From the IMG/VR virus record IMGVR_UViG_3300034104_001855, positions 1 through 29,212 of that record: 29,212 nt of DNA, one strand, 5' to 3'. The position numbers and the translations under genes are program-made. The first letter of the stretch is position 1, and every line of letters starts with the position of its first letter. This DNA is from a virus. Below the pieces are notes generated by a model. It had not been told where the DNA came from and did not search any database. It saw nothing but the letters and a program-made list of their open reading frames with translations. Positions 1 to 7,904 of the stretch are shown here, one piece after another.

Positions 1-77
1 AAAAGGCCAGTCAGCAGCGCAACATGAATGGCCTCTACCGCCGATTCTCTACCTACACTTCACGTCAGTTCCGCTAA
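1..77 (+). CDS. C-terminal end of an unidentified gene (partial)
   Basis: An open frame runs in from the left edge (codons begin at base 3) and stops at TAA 75-77. It encodes the last 24 residues of a protein, rich in Arg, Ser, Gln and Tyr, ending FR. Only 2 bases separate the stop from the next ATG, the same tight packing as the following + strand genes, so it is probably the previous gene of the virion block. Too little is present to name a family. Confidence 0.6.
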   Translation, partial: KASQQRNMNGLYRRFSTYTSRQFR

Positions 78-79
78 TC

Positions 80-394
80 ATGAATAACTCCCTTGTTGTT
101 AATCTCTATCCGCAGCCCACGGGCGAAGCTGATGAACGTCTGGCCGTAAGCACCTCTGCCGTCAGCCTCACCGCTGGCTGGAGCAGCGCGAGGACCAAGT
201 ATGTCCTCATTGACGTGCAAACGGCTGACGTTATGGTGACCTTTGACGGTTCCACCCCTACGGCATCCAACGGTCATCTGTTCAAGGCCGGGGTGCAGCC
301 GTTCTTTTGGAACAAGGAAACCGCCCGTCTCGCCAAGTTCATCCGCGCTGGTGCGACGGACGCCGCTGTACACGCCACCCCGTTCTCGATCTAA
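80..394 (+). CDS. Small phage protein, tandem paralogue 1 (104 aa)
   Basis: Unrecognised 104-residue protein with alternating hydrophobic and polar residues typical of a small beta-sandwich. Its second half shares VTFDG-T-PTAS-G, an aromatic/Trp segment and a closing A-(F/A)IR-A-TDA motif with the next gene, so the two are tandem duplicates that have diverged. It precedes a tail-fibre gene in the same direction, so a virion accessory role (head or tail decoration, or joining) is an inference from position. The start is ATG right after the previous stop (TAATCATG), with no visible Shine-Dalgarno. No signal peptide, membrane segment or catalytic motif is seen. Confidence 0.8.
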   Translation: MNNSLVVNLYPQPTGEADERLAVSTSAVSLTAGWSSARTKYVLIDVQTADVMVTFDGSTPTASNGHLFKAGVQPFFWNKETARLAKFIRAGATDAAVHATPFSI

Positions 395-397
395 GTC

Positions 398-724
398 ATG
401 CCTAACGCACGCATCGTCAATACCCCGTCGCAGGCTATTCCGCAGAATGGCACGGCGCACAAGCAGCGCACGGTTAGCTCGACGGCTGTAGCTTTCCTTG
501 ACTGGACGCTGGCAACGGACACGGAACACCTCCTGATCCAAGTGACGGGAGGAGACATCCGCGTTACCTTCGACGGAACCACCGATCCTACGGCTTCTAA
601 GGGCTTCCGGCTCCCGGCCAATAGCTCGGCCTACTGGACGCGCACAATGGCCCTTAAAGCCCGCGCAATCCGCGAAGCCTCCACCGATGCTGTGATTGAG
701 GCGCAGGAACTCAACTATCTCTAA
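398..724 (+). CDS. Small phage protein, tandem paralogue 2 (108 aa)
   Basis: A 108-residue protein related to the preceding gene. Both have a beta-rich core with VTFDGTTDPTAS-G, then a Trp/Tyr-containing strand (YWTRT here, FFWNKE in the neighbour), then an AR-IREASTDAV-type end. The gene begins 3 bases after the previous stop and ends 2 bases before the fibre gene, so all three are probably co-transcribed. The function is unknown. The location beside fibre genes suggests a virion component such as a tail or head accessory protein. An enzyme is unlikely because no conserved polar cluster is visible. Confidence 0.8.
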   Translation: MPNARIVNTPSQAIPQNGTAHKQRTVSSTAVAFLDWTLATDTEHLLIQVTGGDIRVTFDGTTDPTASKGFRLPANSSAYWTRTMALKARAIREASTDAVIEAQELNYL

Positions 725-726
725 TA

Positions 727-2460
727 ATGGACATCTTCAAGACGCTGCTACTCGACACGCCTGTTAATACACAGGTAAGTGGAACCGTAGGCGTCAGTCA
801 AGGTGGCACGGGGCTGACTGCTACGCCCACTAACGGCCAACTTCTGATTGGCAATGGTACGGGCTATACGCTGTCCACGCTTACCGCTGGAACGGGAATC
901 ACCGTTACCAACGGATCTGGCAGCATTAGCCTCGCCGCAACCAATGACTTGGTAGCGCGAACCCTTACCGCCGTTGTAACCAACGATGAGGCAGTAGCTA
1001 TCACCAAGGGTCAGGTGGTTTATGCCTATGCCGCTACGGGCAACCGTATGTCGGTTAAGCTCGCAAACAACAGTTCCGACGCCACTTCTTCCAAGACGGT
1101 TGGTGTGGTTAGCGATGCTAGCATTTCTGCTGGCGGCACCGGAACCATCACTTTGGTTGGTGTGGTTGATGGCCTTAATCTTGGCAGTTATTCGGATGGT
1201 GATGCCGTCTATCTTGGATCCACTGCTGGCAGTATTACCAACGTAAAGCCATACGCTCCCAACCACATGGTGTTTGTTGGCATTATTGAACGCGCCAACA
1301 ACGGCAATGGTCAGCTTTATGTTCGCATCCAAAACGGCTACGAACTGAACGAGATCCACGATGTTCAAATCACGGGAACCCCTGATGCGGGTTCTATGAT
1401 TATTTACGACAAAACCAACTCGCTCTGGAAGAATGCTACGCTGACGGCTGGAACGAACATCGCCATTACCAATGCGGATGCTTCCGTTACCGTTGGCCTC
1501 ACCGGACAGGTTGCCATTGCCAATGGCGGCACGGGAGCCAGCACGGATAGCGGTGCGCGAAGCAACCTCGGCCTTGGCAACGTAGAGAACACCGCGCTGT
1601 CCACTTGGGGCGGCAGCACCAACATCGTTACCCTCGGCACTATCACTACGGGTACTGTGCCTGTAGCGCGAGTTAGCGGACTGGCTACGGTGGCTACATC
1701 GGGCAAGTACTCGGACCTTACTGGTCTTCCTACGCTCGGCACGATTTCGTCTCAGGACGCCAGTAACGTAGCCATTACGGGCGGATCTGTTAACGGAACG
1801 TCCATTGGAGCTTCTAGTGCCTCTTCCGGCGCGTTTACGACGCTTTCTGCCTCAAGTACGGTGAGTGGCACGGGTTTCTCTACCTACCTCGCCTCGCCCC
1901 CTGCAATCGGCGGAACTGCTCCTGCTGCTGGCAAGTTCACGACCCTTGAGGCTACGGGTGTTGCCACCGTCTCCGCTGGTACCGTTTCGGCTCCAGCTAT
2001 CACCACGACAGGAGATACCAACACGGGTATCTTTTTCCCTGCGGCTGATAGTATGGCCTTTACGGAAGGCGGCGCGGAAGTCTTTCGCATCGAGTCTAAT
2101 GGACGGATGGGTGTTGGGCAAACGTCCCCGGCAAGCAAGTTTGACCTGTCTGGCAACTACGCATCCAACATCACGGCTATGGCCGCTTTGGACGTAGACT
2201 GCTCAACGGCCAACTACTTCACCAAGACCATCAACGGGGCTTCGACGTTTACGTTCAGCAACCCCCCGGCAAGCCGTTCATTTGCGTTTGCGCTTGAACT
2301 CACTCATACTTCCGGCACCATCACTTGGCCGACCTCTGTGAAGTGGCCCAAGGACACGGCACCAACCTTAACCACGGGCAAAACCCACATCTTCATCTTT
2401 GTCACCGACGACGGCGGCACACGCTGGCGTGGAGCTTCCCTAGTAGACTACGTTAACTAA
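727..2460 (+). CDS. Modular tail fibre / receptor-binding-like protein (577 aa)
   Basis: A long Gly/Thr/Ser/Ala-rich beta-structured protein typical of phage fibres. The N-terminal third holds GGTG and TLTAGTGITVTN-type repeats. The middle has GGTGASTDSGARSNLG followed by LGLGNVENTALSTW, a common fibre-shaft motif, then SS-(T/A)(S/P)A(S/A)-GAFTTL/GKFTTLEATG units. Residues about 479-577 form a separate C-terminal domain (NYFTKTIN, TFTFSN, WP-SVKWP, FVTDDGGTRWRG). It recurs nearly intact in the fibre gene at 5846-6433 and resembles C-terminal domains widespread in phage tail proteins. Likely role: the distal adsorption apparatus. The chaperone at 5391-5834 probably helps fold it. The receptor cannot be inferred. 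Confidence 0.85.
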   Translation: MDIFKTLLLDTPVNTQVSGTVGVSQGGTGLTATPTNGQLLIGNGTGYTLSTLTAGTGITVTNGSGSISLAATNDLVARTLTAVVTNDEAVAITKGQVVYAYAATGNRMSVKLANNSSDATSSKTVGVVSDASISAGGTGTITLVGVVDGLNLGSYSDGDAVYLGSTAGSITNVKPYAPNHMVFVGIIERANNGNGQLYVRIQNGYELNEIHDVQITGTPDAGSMIIYDKTNSLWKNATLTAGTNIAITNADASVTVGLTGQVAIANGGTGASTDSGARSNLGLGNVENTALSTWGGSTNIVTLGTITTGTVPVARVSGLATVATSGKYSDLTGLPTLGTISSQDASNVAITGGSVNGTSIGASSASSGAFTTLSASSTVSGTGFSTYLASPPAIGGTAPAAGKFTTLEATGVATVSAGTVSAPAITTTGDTNTGIFFPAADSMAFTEGGAEVFRIESNGRMGVGQTSPASKFDLSGNYASNITAMAALDVDCSTANYFTKTINGASTFTFSNPPASRSFAFALELTHTSGTITWPTSVKWPKDTAPTLTTGKTHIFIFVTDDGGTRWRGASLVDYVN

Positions 2461-2462
2461 TT

Positions 2463-3587
2463 ATGGACCCGAACGTTATCAAACTTGCGATGGGTGCGGC
2501 TGGGGCTGGTGGTGCAGATAATAGACTGTATGGATGGGGACGCAATATATATGGCGAAATTGGTCTTGGGAATACGACCTCGTATTCATCTCCAAAACAA
2601 GTTGGCGCACTAACAACTTGGTCCCAAATTGCTATGGGGTCAGGTCACTCCCTCGCTATTAGCGAAAGTGGAGCTTTGTGGGCTTGGGGCAATGGAGGAT
2701 CTGGAAGGCTTGGGCTTGGTAATACAACCACTTACTCATCTCCAAAACAGGTTGGCTCTCTTACGGATTGGGCAACCCTTATGAAATGTGGTGGCACTCC
2801 AAATTTTAGTGCTGCTATTAAGACTGACGGAACCCTTTGGATGTGGGGTAACAATAGCGAAGGTCAGCTTGGTCAAGGAAATCAAACTTATCGGTCATCG
2901 CCAGTACAGGTAGGTGCATTGACCAACTGGAGCAAAGTAGCTACTGGTAGTACGGCAACAATCGCTATTAAAACAGACGGAACTATTTGGTCTTGGGGAA
3001 GAAATTCTGAAGGGCAATTAGGACTTGGAAACACTACCGCAAGATCATCTCCAGTACAGATTGGTTCTGGAACAAATTGGGCAGATGCAGCAATTAACCT
3101 GCATTCTCTTTTTGTTAAAACCGATGGAACGCTTTGGTCGTGCGGGTTAAACCGTTACTCTGCTGCTGGTGCTCTTGGGCTTGGAGACTCTGGAATTGAT
3201 AGAAGTTCGCCAACGCAAGTTGGATCTCTTACCAATTGGAACAAAGTAGCTACTGGCGACGGATCTTCGTTTTCCATCAAGACCAACGGAACACTTTGGG
3301 CTTGGGGAAACAATAGTAATGGTCAACTCGGTCTTGGAGATACTGCAAATAGATCATCTCCAGTGCAGGTAGGATCTTTGAGCAACTGGAGCAACATTGT
3401 TGCTAGTGGATCATTTGTTGTTGCTGTGAAAACTGACAAAACGCTTTGGGCTTGGGGTTCTGGAGGGAATGGAAGGCTTGGTCTTGGAAACACGACATCA
3501 TATTCATCCCCAAAACAAATTGGATCATTGACTAATTGGAATAAGATTGCAGCCGCATACTCAAGTGCTCTTGCTACAACGCAATAG
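2463..3587 (+). CDS. RCC1-like seven-repeat beta-propeller protein (374 aa)
   Basis: After a short Gly/Ala-rich start (about 18 residues) the protein consists of seven tandem repeats of about 50 residues. Each has the form (G)TLWAWG-N--GQLGLGNTT-RSSP-QVGSLTNWSKVA-G---S-AIKTD, the hallmark of RCC1-type repeats (Trp-x-Trp-Gly, GQLGLG). Seven repeats match the seven blades of a closed propeller. In cellular proteins this fold is a binding scaffold; here a surface-binding virion role is inferred from its place between fibre genes. No signal peptide is seen. The gene is visibly more A/T-rich and its repeats more alike at DNA level than neighbouring genes, suggesting recent acquisition or internal duplication. 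It starts 2 bases after the fibre stop. Confidence 0.85.
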   Translation: MDPNVIKLAMGAAGAGGADNRLYGWGRNIYGEIGLGNTTSYSSPKQVGALTTWSQIAMGSGHSLAISESGALWAWGNGGSGRLGLGNTTTYSSPKQVGSLTDWATLMKCGGTPNFSAAIKTDGTLWMWGNNSEGQLGQGNQTYRSSPVQVGALTNWSKVATGSTATIAIKTDGTIWSWGRNSEGQLGLGNTTARSSPVQIGSGTNWADAAINLHSLFVKTDGTLWSCGLNRYSAAGALGLGDSGIDRSSPTQVGSLTNWNKVATGDGSSFSIKTNGTLWAWGNNSNGQLGLGDTANRSSPVQVGSLSNWSNIVASGSFVVAVKTDKTLWAWGSGGNGRLGLGNTTSYSSPKQIGSLTNWNKIAAAYSSALATTQ

Positions 3588-3631
3588 CATAAAAGTCTTT
3601 ACCTTACGTTAGTAGCTGTCAGAAAGGCTAA

Positions 3632-5416
3632 GTGAGCAACAACTTGCCTAAGAAACTTCACTTCCTTTCTGGCCTTCCTCGTTCTGGCTCGACGGTGTTA
3701 GCTGCGATTCTTAACCAGAATCCGCAGACGCACGTTTCAACCACCTCTGGTCTTGGTGCTGCGCTTGATGCTCTTGCCTCAGCGTGGCACCGAGAGCCGC
3801 TTCTTGAGAAAAACGACCTAGATCGCAAGAAGCTGGCAAACGCTATGCGTGGCCTGATTAACGGCTACTATGACGAGGTTACGGACAAGCCTGTTGTCAT
3901 TGATAAGGCGCGTAATTGGCCTCTTCCTGTGGTGGTTTCTGCAATGGGCCAAGTGCTTGGGCACAAGCCGCGCATCATTGCAACGGTTCGTAGCGTTCCC
4001 GACTGCATGGCTTCGTTTGTTCGCGTAGCCAAGCCAACGGACCTCGACGATTTCGTGCATAAGTCTGGGCTTGCTGGGCATCTCAAGACCTCCTACCAAG
4101 TGTTACAGGCTGGCTACCAAGCTGACCCAGAGTGCTTCCTGTTCGTGGAATATGAAGACCTTCTGGCCGATCCGCGCACCCAGCTTAAGCGCATCCACGA
4201 CTTCCTTGGCCTCGACCCGTTTGAGTATGACCTAGAACGCATTGACGGCTCTACCGTCAAGGAGGACGACGAGGGCATTCATGGCGTAGCTGGCCTGCAC
4301 GACATCAAGCCCAAGCTAGCTCGGCAACACAACGAGTCGGCCAAGGATGTTCTCGGCTACCATTACGGTCAGTTCTGTCAGCCTGAGTTCTGGCTCCCTA
4401 AGCCGCGCACCATTGCACCACTAGACGACCTCGATGTACAGCTTGCAGCGTCAACAATTGGCAAATTTGACGATGGTAAGCGTATTGCCGATAAGCTCAA
4501 GGTGGAACGCCCCAACGACCACCGCGCAGCCTACAACCGTGGCTGGTACGAACTGCGAGGCGGCAACATCCAAGAGGGCTACAAGCTGCTCCATCGTGGG
4601 CGCAAGGTAGGCGTATTTGGCAACAGCCAGCCCAACACCCCGCAGCCTGAGTGGGATGGGCGCAGCGGCAAAACCATCCTGCTCCACCTAGAGGGCGGCT
4701 TGGGAGATCAACTGCATCAGGTGCGCTACACCCGCGAACTCCGCTCCAACGGCTTCAGTCCCATTGTTAGCTGCTCTGGGGAGCTTGTTTCGTTTATTTC
4801 GTCTACAGACCTAGCCGATGCCGTAGTGCAGCACGGGGCAGAGTACGGGGTCTATCACGACTATTGGATGGCTGGGATGTCGTCCCCGATCTACCTGAAC
4901 ATCAAGAAAAACACGATTCGCGGAGACTCCTACATCCATCGAGATTTCATTGTCCATAGCAAGAAGCTGCGGGTAGGTCTGCGCTGGTCAGGCAACAAGA
5001 CCTTTGAGGCCCAGCACCACAAGCTGTTCCCGGCCCACCTGTTCTTCGATGCCGTTAAGCGGGACGACGTAGAGTTTATCTCCCTTCAACGGGATGCCGA
5101 CCTAGAGCACAAGCCTAGCTGGGTGCAGGACGTACCCCTCCAGACGTGGCACGATACGCATAAGGCCGTAAGCTCCTGCGACCTTGTAATCAGTAGCTGT
5201 ACATCCGTAAGCCACCTGTCCGCAGCAATGGGTGTCCCCACTTGGGTTGTCATTCCAATTATGGGGTATTATCTGTATGCCGAACCCGGCCCTAAAACGC
5301 CCTACTACAACTCTATGCGGCTGTTCCGTCAGCAGAAGTATGGCGATTGGACCCACCCCTTTGAGGAAATCAAAGCCCTAAACTACGAACATGAACTACT
5401 GTCTGGTAGAGAATAA
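3632..5416 (+). CDS. Sulfotransferase-glycosyltransferase fusion (594 aa)
   Basis: Two enzyme modules in one chain. Residues about 8-255 are a PAPS-dependent sulfotransferase: SGLPRSGSTVL (13-23) is the 5'-phosphosulfate-binding loop, and IIATVRSVPDCMASF is the 3'-phosphate-binding segment. After a linker with a TPR-like helix pair (PNDHRAAYNRGWYELRGG), residues about 335-590 match the glycosyltransferase domain of bacterial TPR-glycosyltransferases (GT9/GT41-like): HLEGGLGDQLHQVRY, VGLRWSGN, FISLQRD, DLVISSCTSVSHLSAAMG and PYYNSMRLFRQ. Likely role: adding sulfate and/or sugar to a virion protein or host glycan; the substrate is unknown. The start is GTG at 3632, preceded by AGAAAGG, one of the few SD-like stretches here. 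The end overlaps the next gene by 26 bases. Confidence 0.82.
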   Translation: MSNNLPKKLHFLSGLPRSGSTVLAAILNQNPQTHVSTTSGLGAALDALASAWHREPLLEKNDLDRKKLANAMRGLINGYYDEVTDKPVVIDKARNWPLPVVVSAMGQVLGHKPRIIATVRSVPDCMASFVRVAKPTDLDDFVHKSGLAGHLKTSYQVLQAGYQADPECFLFVEYEDLLADPRTQLKRIHDFLGLDPFEYDLERIDGSTVKEDDEGIHGVAGLHDIKPKLARQHNESAKDVLGYHYGQFCQPEFWLPKPRTIAPLDDLDVQLAASTIGKFDDGKRIADKLKVERPNDHRAAYNRGWYELRGGNIQEGYKLLHRGRKVGVFGNSQPNTPQPEWDGRSGKTILLHLEGGLGDQLHQVRYTRELRSNGFSPIVSCSGELVSFISSTDLADAVVQHGAEYGVYHDYWMAGMSSPIYLNIKKNTIRGDSYIHRDFIVHSKKLRVGLRWSGNKTFEAQHHKLFPAHLFFDAVKRDDVEFISLQRDADLEHKPSWVQDVPLQTWHDTHKAVSSCDLVISSCTSVSHLSAAMGVPTWVVIPIMGYYLYAEPGPKTPYYNSMRLFRQQKYGDWTHPFEEIKALNYEHELLSGRE

Positions 5417-5834
5417 CGCCATTGTTGATGGGCCTCGCGCCCTGCCGAGTAGCTGGCGCAATGTATCTGGCCTCAATTGGCTGAGCAATGACGAGCTTCG
5501 CGCCCTTGGTTGGCTTCCGGTTCGTATTGATGAGGGTGCTGTGGATGAGAAGTTTTCGGGGTCAATGTTCGTCATCCATCCCTACGAGGTGGTGGAGATA
5601 AAGCTGTGGGTTAAGTACACGGCAGAAGAGAAGGCTGAGATTGATGCCCAGAAGGCGGCTTCCGTACGCCGCGAGCGCAATGCTAAGCTGGCTGAATGCG
5701 ACTGGACTCAGCTTAACGACACCCCGTTGGACAATACGGCCAAAGTGGCGTGGACTACCTATCGTCAGTCTCTCCGCGACATCACCGCTCAGGCTGGATT
5801 CCCGCACAACGTCGTCTGGCCCGTAAAGCCCTGA
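5391..5834 (+). CDS. Tail fibre assembly chaperone (phage_tail_APC type, 147 aa)
   Basis: The C-terminal third carries the signature of phage tail-fibre assembly chaperones: RNAKLAECDWTQLND-PLD, then W-TYRQSLRDI-AQ-GFP, then VVWPVKP, as I recall for Pfam Phage_tail_APC. The N-terminal part (MNYCLVENNAIVDGPRALP) is the variable region that often mirrors a partner. Such proteins help fold or trimerise fibre tips and are normally not part of the finished particle. The gene overlaps the fusion gene by 26 bases and is followed 11 bases later by a fibre gene, fitting a fibre-specific chaperone serving the two fibres (727-2460 and 5846-6433) that share a C-terminal domain. Confidence 0.85.
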   Translation: MNYCLVENNAIVDGPRALPSSWRNVSGLNWLSNDELRALGWLPVRIDEGAVDEKFSGSMFVIHPYEVVEIKLWVKYTAEEKAEIDAQKAASVRRERNAKLAECDWTQLNDTPLDNTAKVAWTTYRQSLRDITAQAGFPHNVVWPVKP

Positions 5835-5845
5835 TATACTAAGTC

Positions 5846-6433
5846 ATGGCCCAGATTCAAAAAGGCACCACCTACGGGACGACCTCCCCGTCGAACCTCG
5901 TATCGGCAACCAATCTCAACGACCATGTTGATGATGCCGTACTGCTCCCCGGTGCCGTTACGGATCAGACGGCCAAGACGGTGTTGGCGGATGCCGACAC
6001 GATTCTGGTGCATAGCGCGGCGGATGTAGCCCTCCGCAAGACCACGGCTGCTCAGGTGTTTGCCAGCCCGCGCCCTATTGGCTCTTCTACAGCCTCTTCC
6101 GGCAAGTTTACGAGCCTTGAGACCACGGGACAGTATAAGGGTGCAGTAACGGCTGTGGGTGCCCTAGATATCGATTGTTCGCTGGGCAACTACTTCACCA
6201 AGACCATTAACGCCAATAGCACCTTCACCTTCAGCAACGCCCCCTCGGGCGCGTATGCGTTCGCCCTTGAGGTGGAGAACACGTCTGGAACGATTAGTTG
6301 GCCTGCTACGGTTAAGTGGCCGAACGATACGGCCCCCACCCTGTCCACGGGCAAGACCCACCTCTTTGTGTTTGTTACTGACGACAGCGGCGCACGCTGG
6401 CGGGGCATGGCCCAAGTGAACTACACGACATGA
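5846..6433 (+). CDS. Short tail fibre protein with duplicated C-terminal domain (195 aa)
   Basis: Residues 1-75 (MAQIQKGTTYG and onward, NLNDHVDDAVLLPGAVTDQ) look like a fibre attachment segment common in phage tail proteins. A short GSSTASSGKFTSLETTG linker matches the linker of the long fibre. Residues about 100-195 (LDIDCS-GNYFTKTIN, TFTFSNAPSG, WPATVKWPNDTAPTL, FVTDDSGARWRG) are about 70% identical by eye to the C-terminus of the 727-2460 fibre. It probably forms a second, short receptor-binding or shaft-capping protein. It follows the fibre chaperone and overlaps the next gene by 4 bases (ATGA), so translation is probably coupled to the holin gene. Confidence 0.82.
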   Translation: MAQIQKGTTYGTTSPSNLVSATNLNDHVDDAVLLPGAVTDQTAKTVLADADTILVHSAADVALRKTTAAQVFASPRPIGSSTASSGKFTSLETTGQYKGAVTAVGALDIDCSLGNYFTKTINANSTFTFSNAPSGAYAFALEVENTSGTISWPATVKWPNDTAPTLSTGKTHLFVFVTDDSGARWRGMAQVNYTT

Positions 6434-6852
6434 GCTGGTGGTCCGAGCTTCTCTTTAATGCTGGCACGGGCGGTCTCTTCGGGCTGTTCGGCAGCGTTGC
6501 TACGTCGGTGATTCGCATCTGGGAGAAGAAGCAGGACAACAAGTTTGCGCTGGATATGCTTGATAAGCAAGCTGCTAGTGCTGAGGCACTTGCGGCATGG
6601 AACGCATTCGCGGCGTCTCAGTCGGCATCTGCCGCAGACATGACGGAGAAGGTGGCACCGTGGGCAGCTAACGTCCGCGCCATCACCCGCCCCTTCCTCA
6701 CCATCGGCCTAGTGCTTGGCTCCTTCATCAGCTTCTTCCTGATCGAGGACCAATACCTCAAGGTGGAAGCCATTCAGAGCTTCATGATGTTGGCAGGCAC
6801 CTCAGTTGCGTGGTGGTTCGGTAGCCGTATGACTGCCCTCATCCGCAAATGA
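6430..6852 (+). CDS. Holin-like membrane protein, 3-TM type (140 aa)
   Basis: Three hydrophobic segments: about residues 10-28 (GTGGLFGLFGSVATSV), 88-105 (PFLTIGLVLGSFISFFLI) and 115-132 (SFMMLAGTSVAWWFGSRM). An amphipathic Ala/Gln-rich stretch lies between the first and second. The N-terminal glycine-rich helix, the charged WEKKQDNKF turn and the RAITRPFLT approach to the second helix match the 'holin of 3 TMs' family as I remember it. Role: a hole in the inner membrane at the end of infection. The start lies in the ATGA overlap with the fibre stop. It is followed by another tiny membrane protein, as in many holin pairs. Confidence 0.75.
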   Translation: MSWWSELLFNAGTGGLFGLFGSVATSVIRIWEKKQDNKFALDMLDKQAASAEALAAWNAFAASQSASAADMTEKVAPWAANVRAITRPFLTIGLVLGSFISFFLIEDQYLKVEAIQSFMMLAGTSVAWWFGSRMTALIRK

Positions 6853-7016
6853 TCTTCGATAACGACATTATCAAGGTGTTTGGCGTAACCGTAGGAGGCT
6901 CCTTGGGAACAATCACCCTCACTCAAGTGAACGAGATTGCGGCCTTCATCCTCGTTCTAGTGTCGATTGCTTACACCGTTACCAAGCTCATTAAGATCCT
7001 AAAGAGCGATGAATAA
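6849..7016 (+). CDS. Single-TM small membrane protein, candidate second holin (55 aa)
   Basis: A 55-codon gene from ATG 6849, in a 4-base ATGA overlap with the holin-like gene, to TAA 7014-7016. The product has a polar start (MIFDNDIIKVFG), a Gly-rich stretch, one clear membrane helix (about 28-44, EIAAFILVLVSIAYTV) and a basic tail (TKLIKILKSDE). Size, topology and placement next to a 3-TM holin suggest a holin, antiholin or pinholin-type partner, but no family motif is decisive. It overlaps the next gene by 8 bases. Confidence 0.65.
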   Translation: MIFDNDIIKVFGVTVGGSLGTITLTQVNEIAAFILVLVSIAYTVTKLIKILKSDE

Positions 7017-7254
7017 GAAGGCTATGAAGTGCAACTCGCCCCGGCGCGAGGTGAAGGGCGGCAAGAAGTTTGTCGTCAAAGCCTGTCAGAATGGGCAGGA
7101 GCGTATCGTCCGCTTTGGAGATGCTAACATGAGCATCAAGAAGAACCAGCCTGCCCGCAAGAAGAGCTACTGCGCTCGGTCTGGCGGCATCAAGGGCAAG
7201 ACCAACAAACTTTCCGCTAATTTCTGGTCTAGACGCGCTTGGGGATGCAAGTAA
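7009..7254 (+). CDS. Small basic conserved phage protein with a replaced C-terminal end (81 aa)
   Basis: Very Lys/Arg-rich protein with the pattern GGKKFVVKA, then RIVRFGD-NMSIKKNQPARKKSYCARSGG, and an aromatic end ANFWSRRAWGCK. I recall similar FGD-NM-I/(R)ARH/YWS patterns in small phage proteins of unknown function. The last 11 codons appear to be a substitute: a second copy of this end, NWSRRAWDC-stop, lies at 7903-7932, immediately after the GIY-YIG gene, using different codons for Ser and Arg. The original gene therefore probably ended at 7932, two bases before the ATG at 7935, and was interrupted by the mobile endonuclease. The ATG lies inside the preceding small gene. Confidence 0.75.
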   Translation: MNKKAMKCNSPRREVKGGKKFVVKACQNGQERIVRFGDANMSIKKNQPARKKSYCARSGGIKGKTNKLSANFWSRRAWGCK

Positions 7255-7904
7255 TCTACATTTACTGCGTTACGAATCTAATTAACGGAAAGCGTTATAT
7301 CGGTCAGTCGCGGTATCTGCCACAAGAAAGATTTAAGGGTCACTGTAGCGATTCTAATACAAGACCAAACAGAAGGGGATTAGCTAGGGCCATTAAGAAA
7401 TATGGGCCAGAATCATTTGTTGTAGAACAGCTGTGTTCCGTCTGCACCCAGAATGAAGCAAATAGCCTAGAGAAATACCTAATACTGAAATTTGATTGCA
7501 TTTCAAATGGCTACAATATGCTTCCCGGTGGAGCGGGAGCACGAAAGATTGGCAATCCCCATACAAAAAGCCCGCAATGGAAACAAAAGATTTCGGAAAT
7601 AAGAAAGCAAAAGTGGGCAAATCCGATTTCTAGACAAAAGATGCTTTCTGGTCGCTGGGGCAACAAATCCTCAAAGTTTAGATATTTACCTGCTAAACTT
7701 ACCCCCGAACAACGTTCAGTTAAAATTGCCGAATCCAATAAGAAAAGGTCCAAGACTTATCAGTTTCTATCTCCATCTGGGGAAACGGTAACCGTTAATC
7801 ATCTTCCGGACTTTTGCTTAGAAAACAACTTAGACTCAACCTGTATGTGCAGAGTAGCCAATGGAGCCTATGTTCACCATAAACAATGGAGAAGGGCTGC
7901 CTAA
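7245..7904 (+). CDS. GIY-YIG homing endonuclease (219 aa)
   Basis: GIY-YIG nuclease domain in residues 1-95: IYCVTNLINGKRYIGQS (5-21), a basic RF-GHC segment with catalytic-type Arg about 29, EANSLEKYLI with the metal-binding Glu at 76, and GYNMLPGG. Downstream, NPHTKSPQWKQKISEIRKQKW resembles a NUMOD3 DNA-binding motif, and the last ~40 residues (LPDFCLENNLDSTCMCRVANGAYVHHKQW) resemble a NUMOD1/HTH-like recognition unit. This is the layout of T4 Seg-type free-standing homing endonucleases. The A/T-rich composition differs from the neighbours and fits a mobile gene. I chose ATG 7245 over the TTG two codons upstream. It overlaps the recoded end of the preceding gene by 10 bases. Confidence 0.9.
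   Translation: MQVIYIYCVTNLINGKRYIGQSRYLPQERFKGHCSDSNTRPNRRGLARAIKKYGPESFVVEQLCSVCTQNEANSLEKYLILKFDCISNGYNMLPGGAGARKIGNPHTKSPQWKQKISEIRKQKWANPISRQKMLSGRWGNKSSKFRYLPAKLTPEQRSVKIAESNKKRSKTYQFLSPSGETVTVNHLPDFCLENNLDSTCMCRVANGAYVHHKQWRRAA

Noticed and set aside
748-1368. Open frame of 206 codons on the - strand inside the fibre gene
   Set aside because: Antisense to a clearly fibre-like repeat protein; product without family features.
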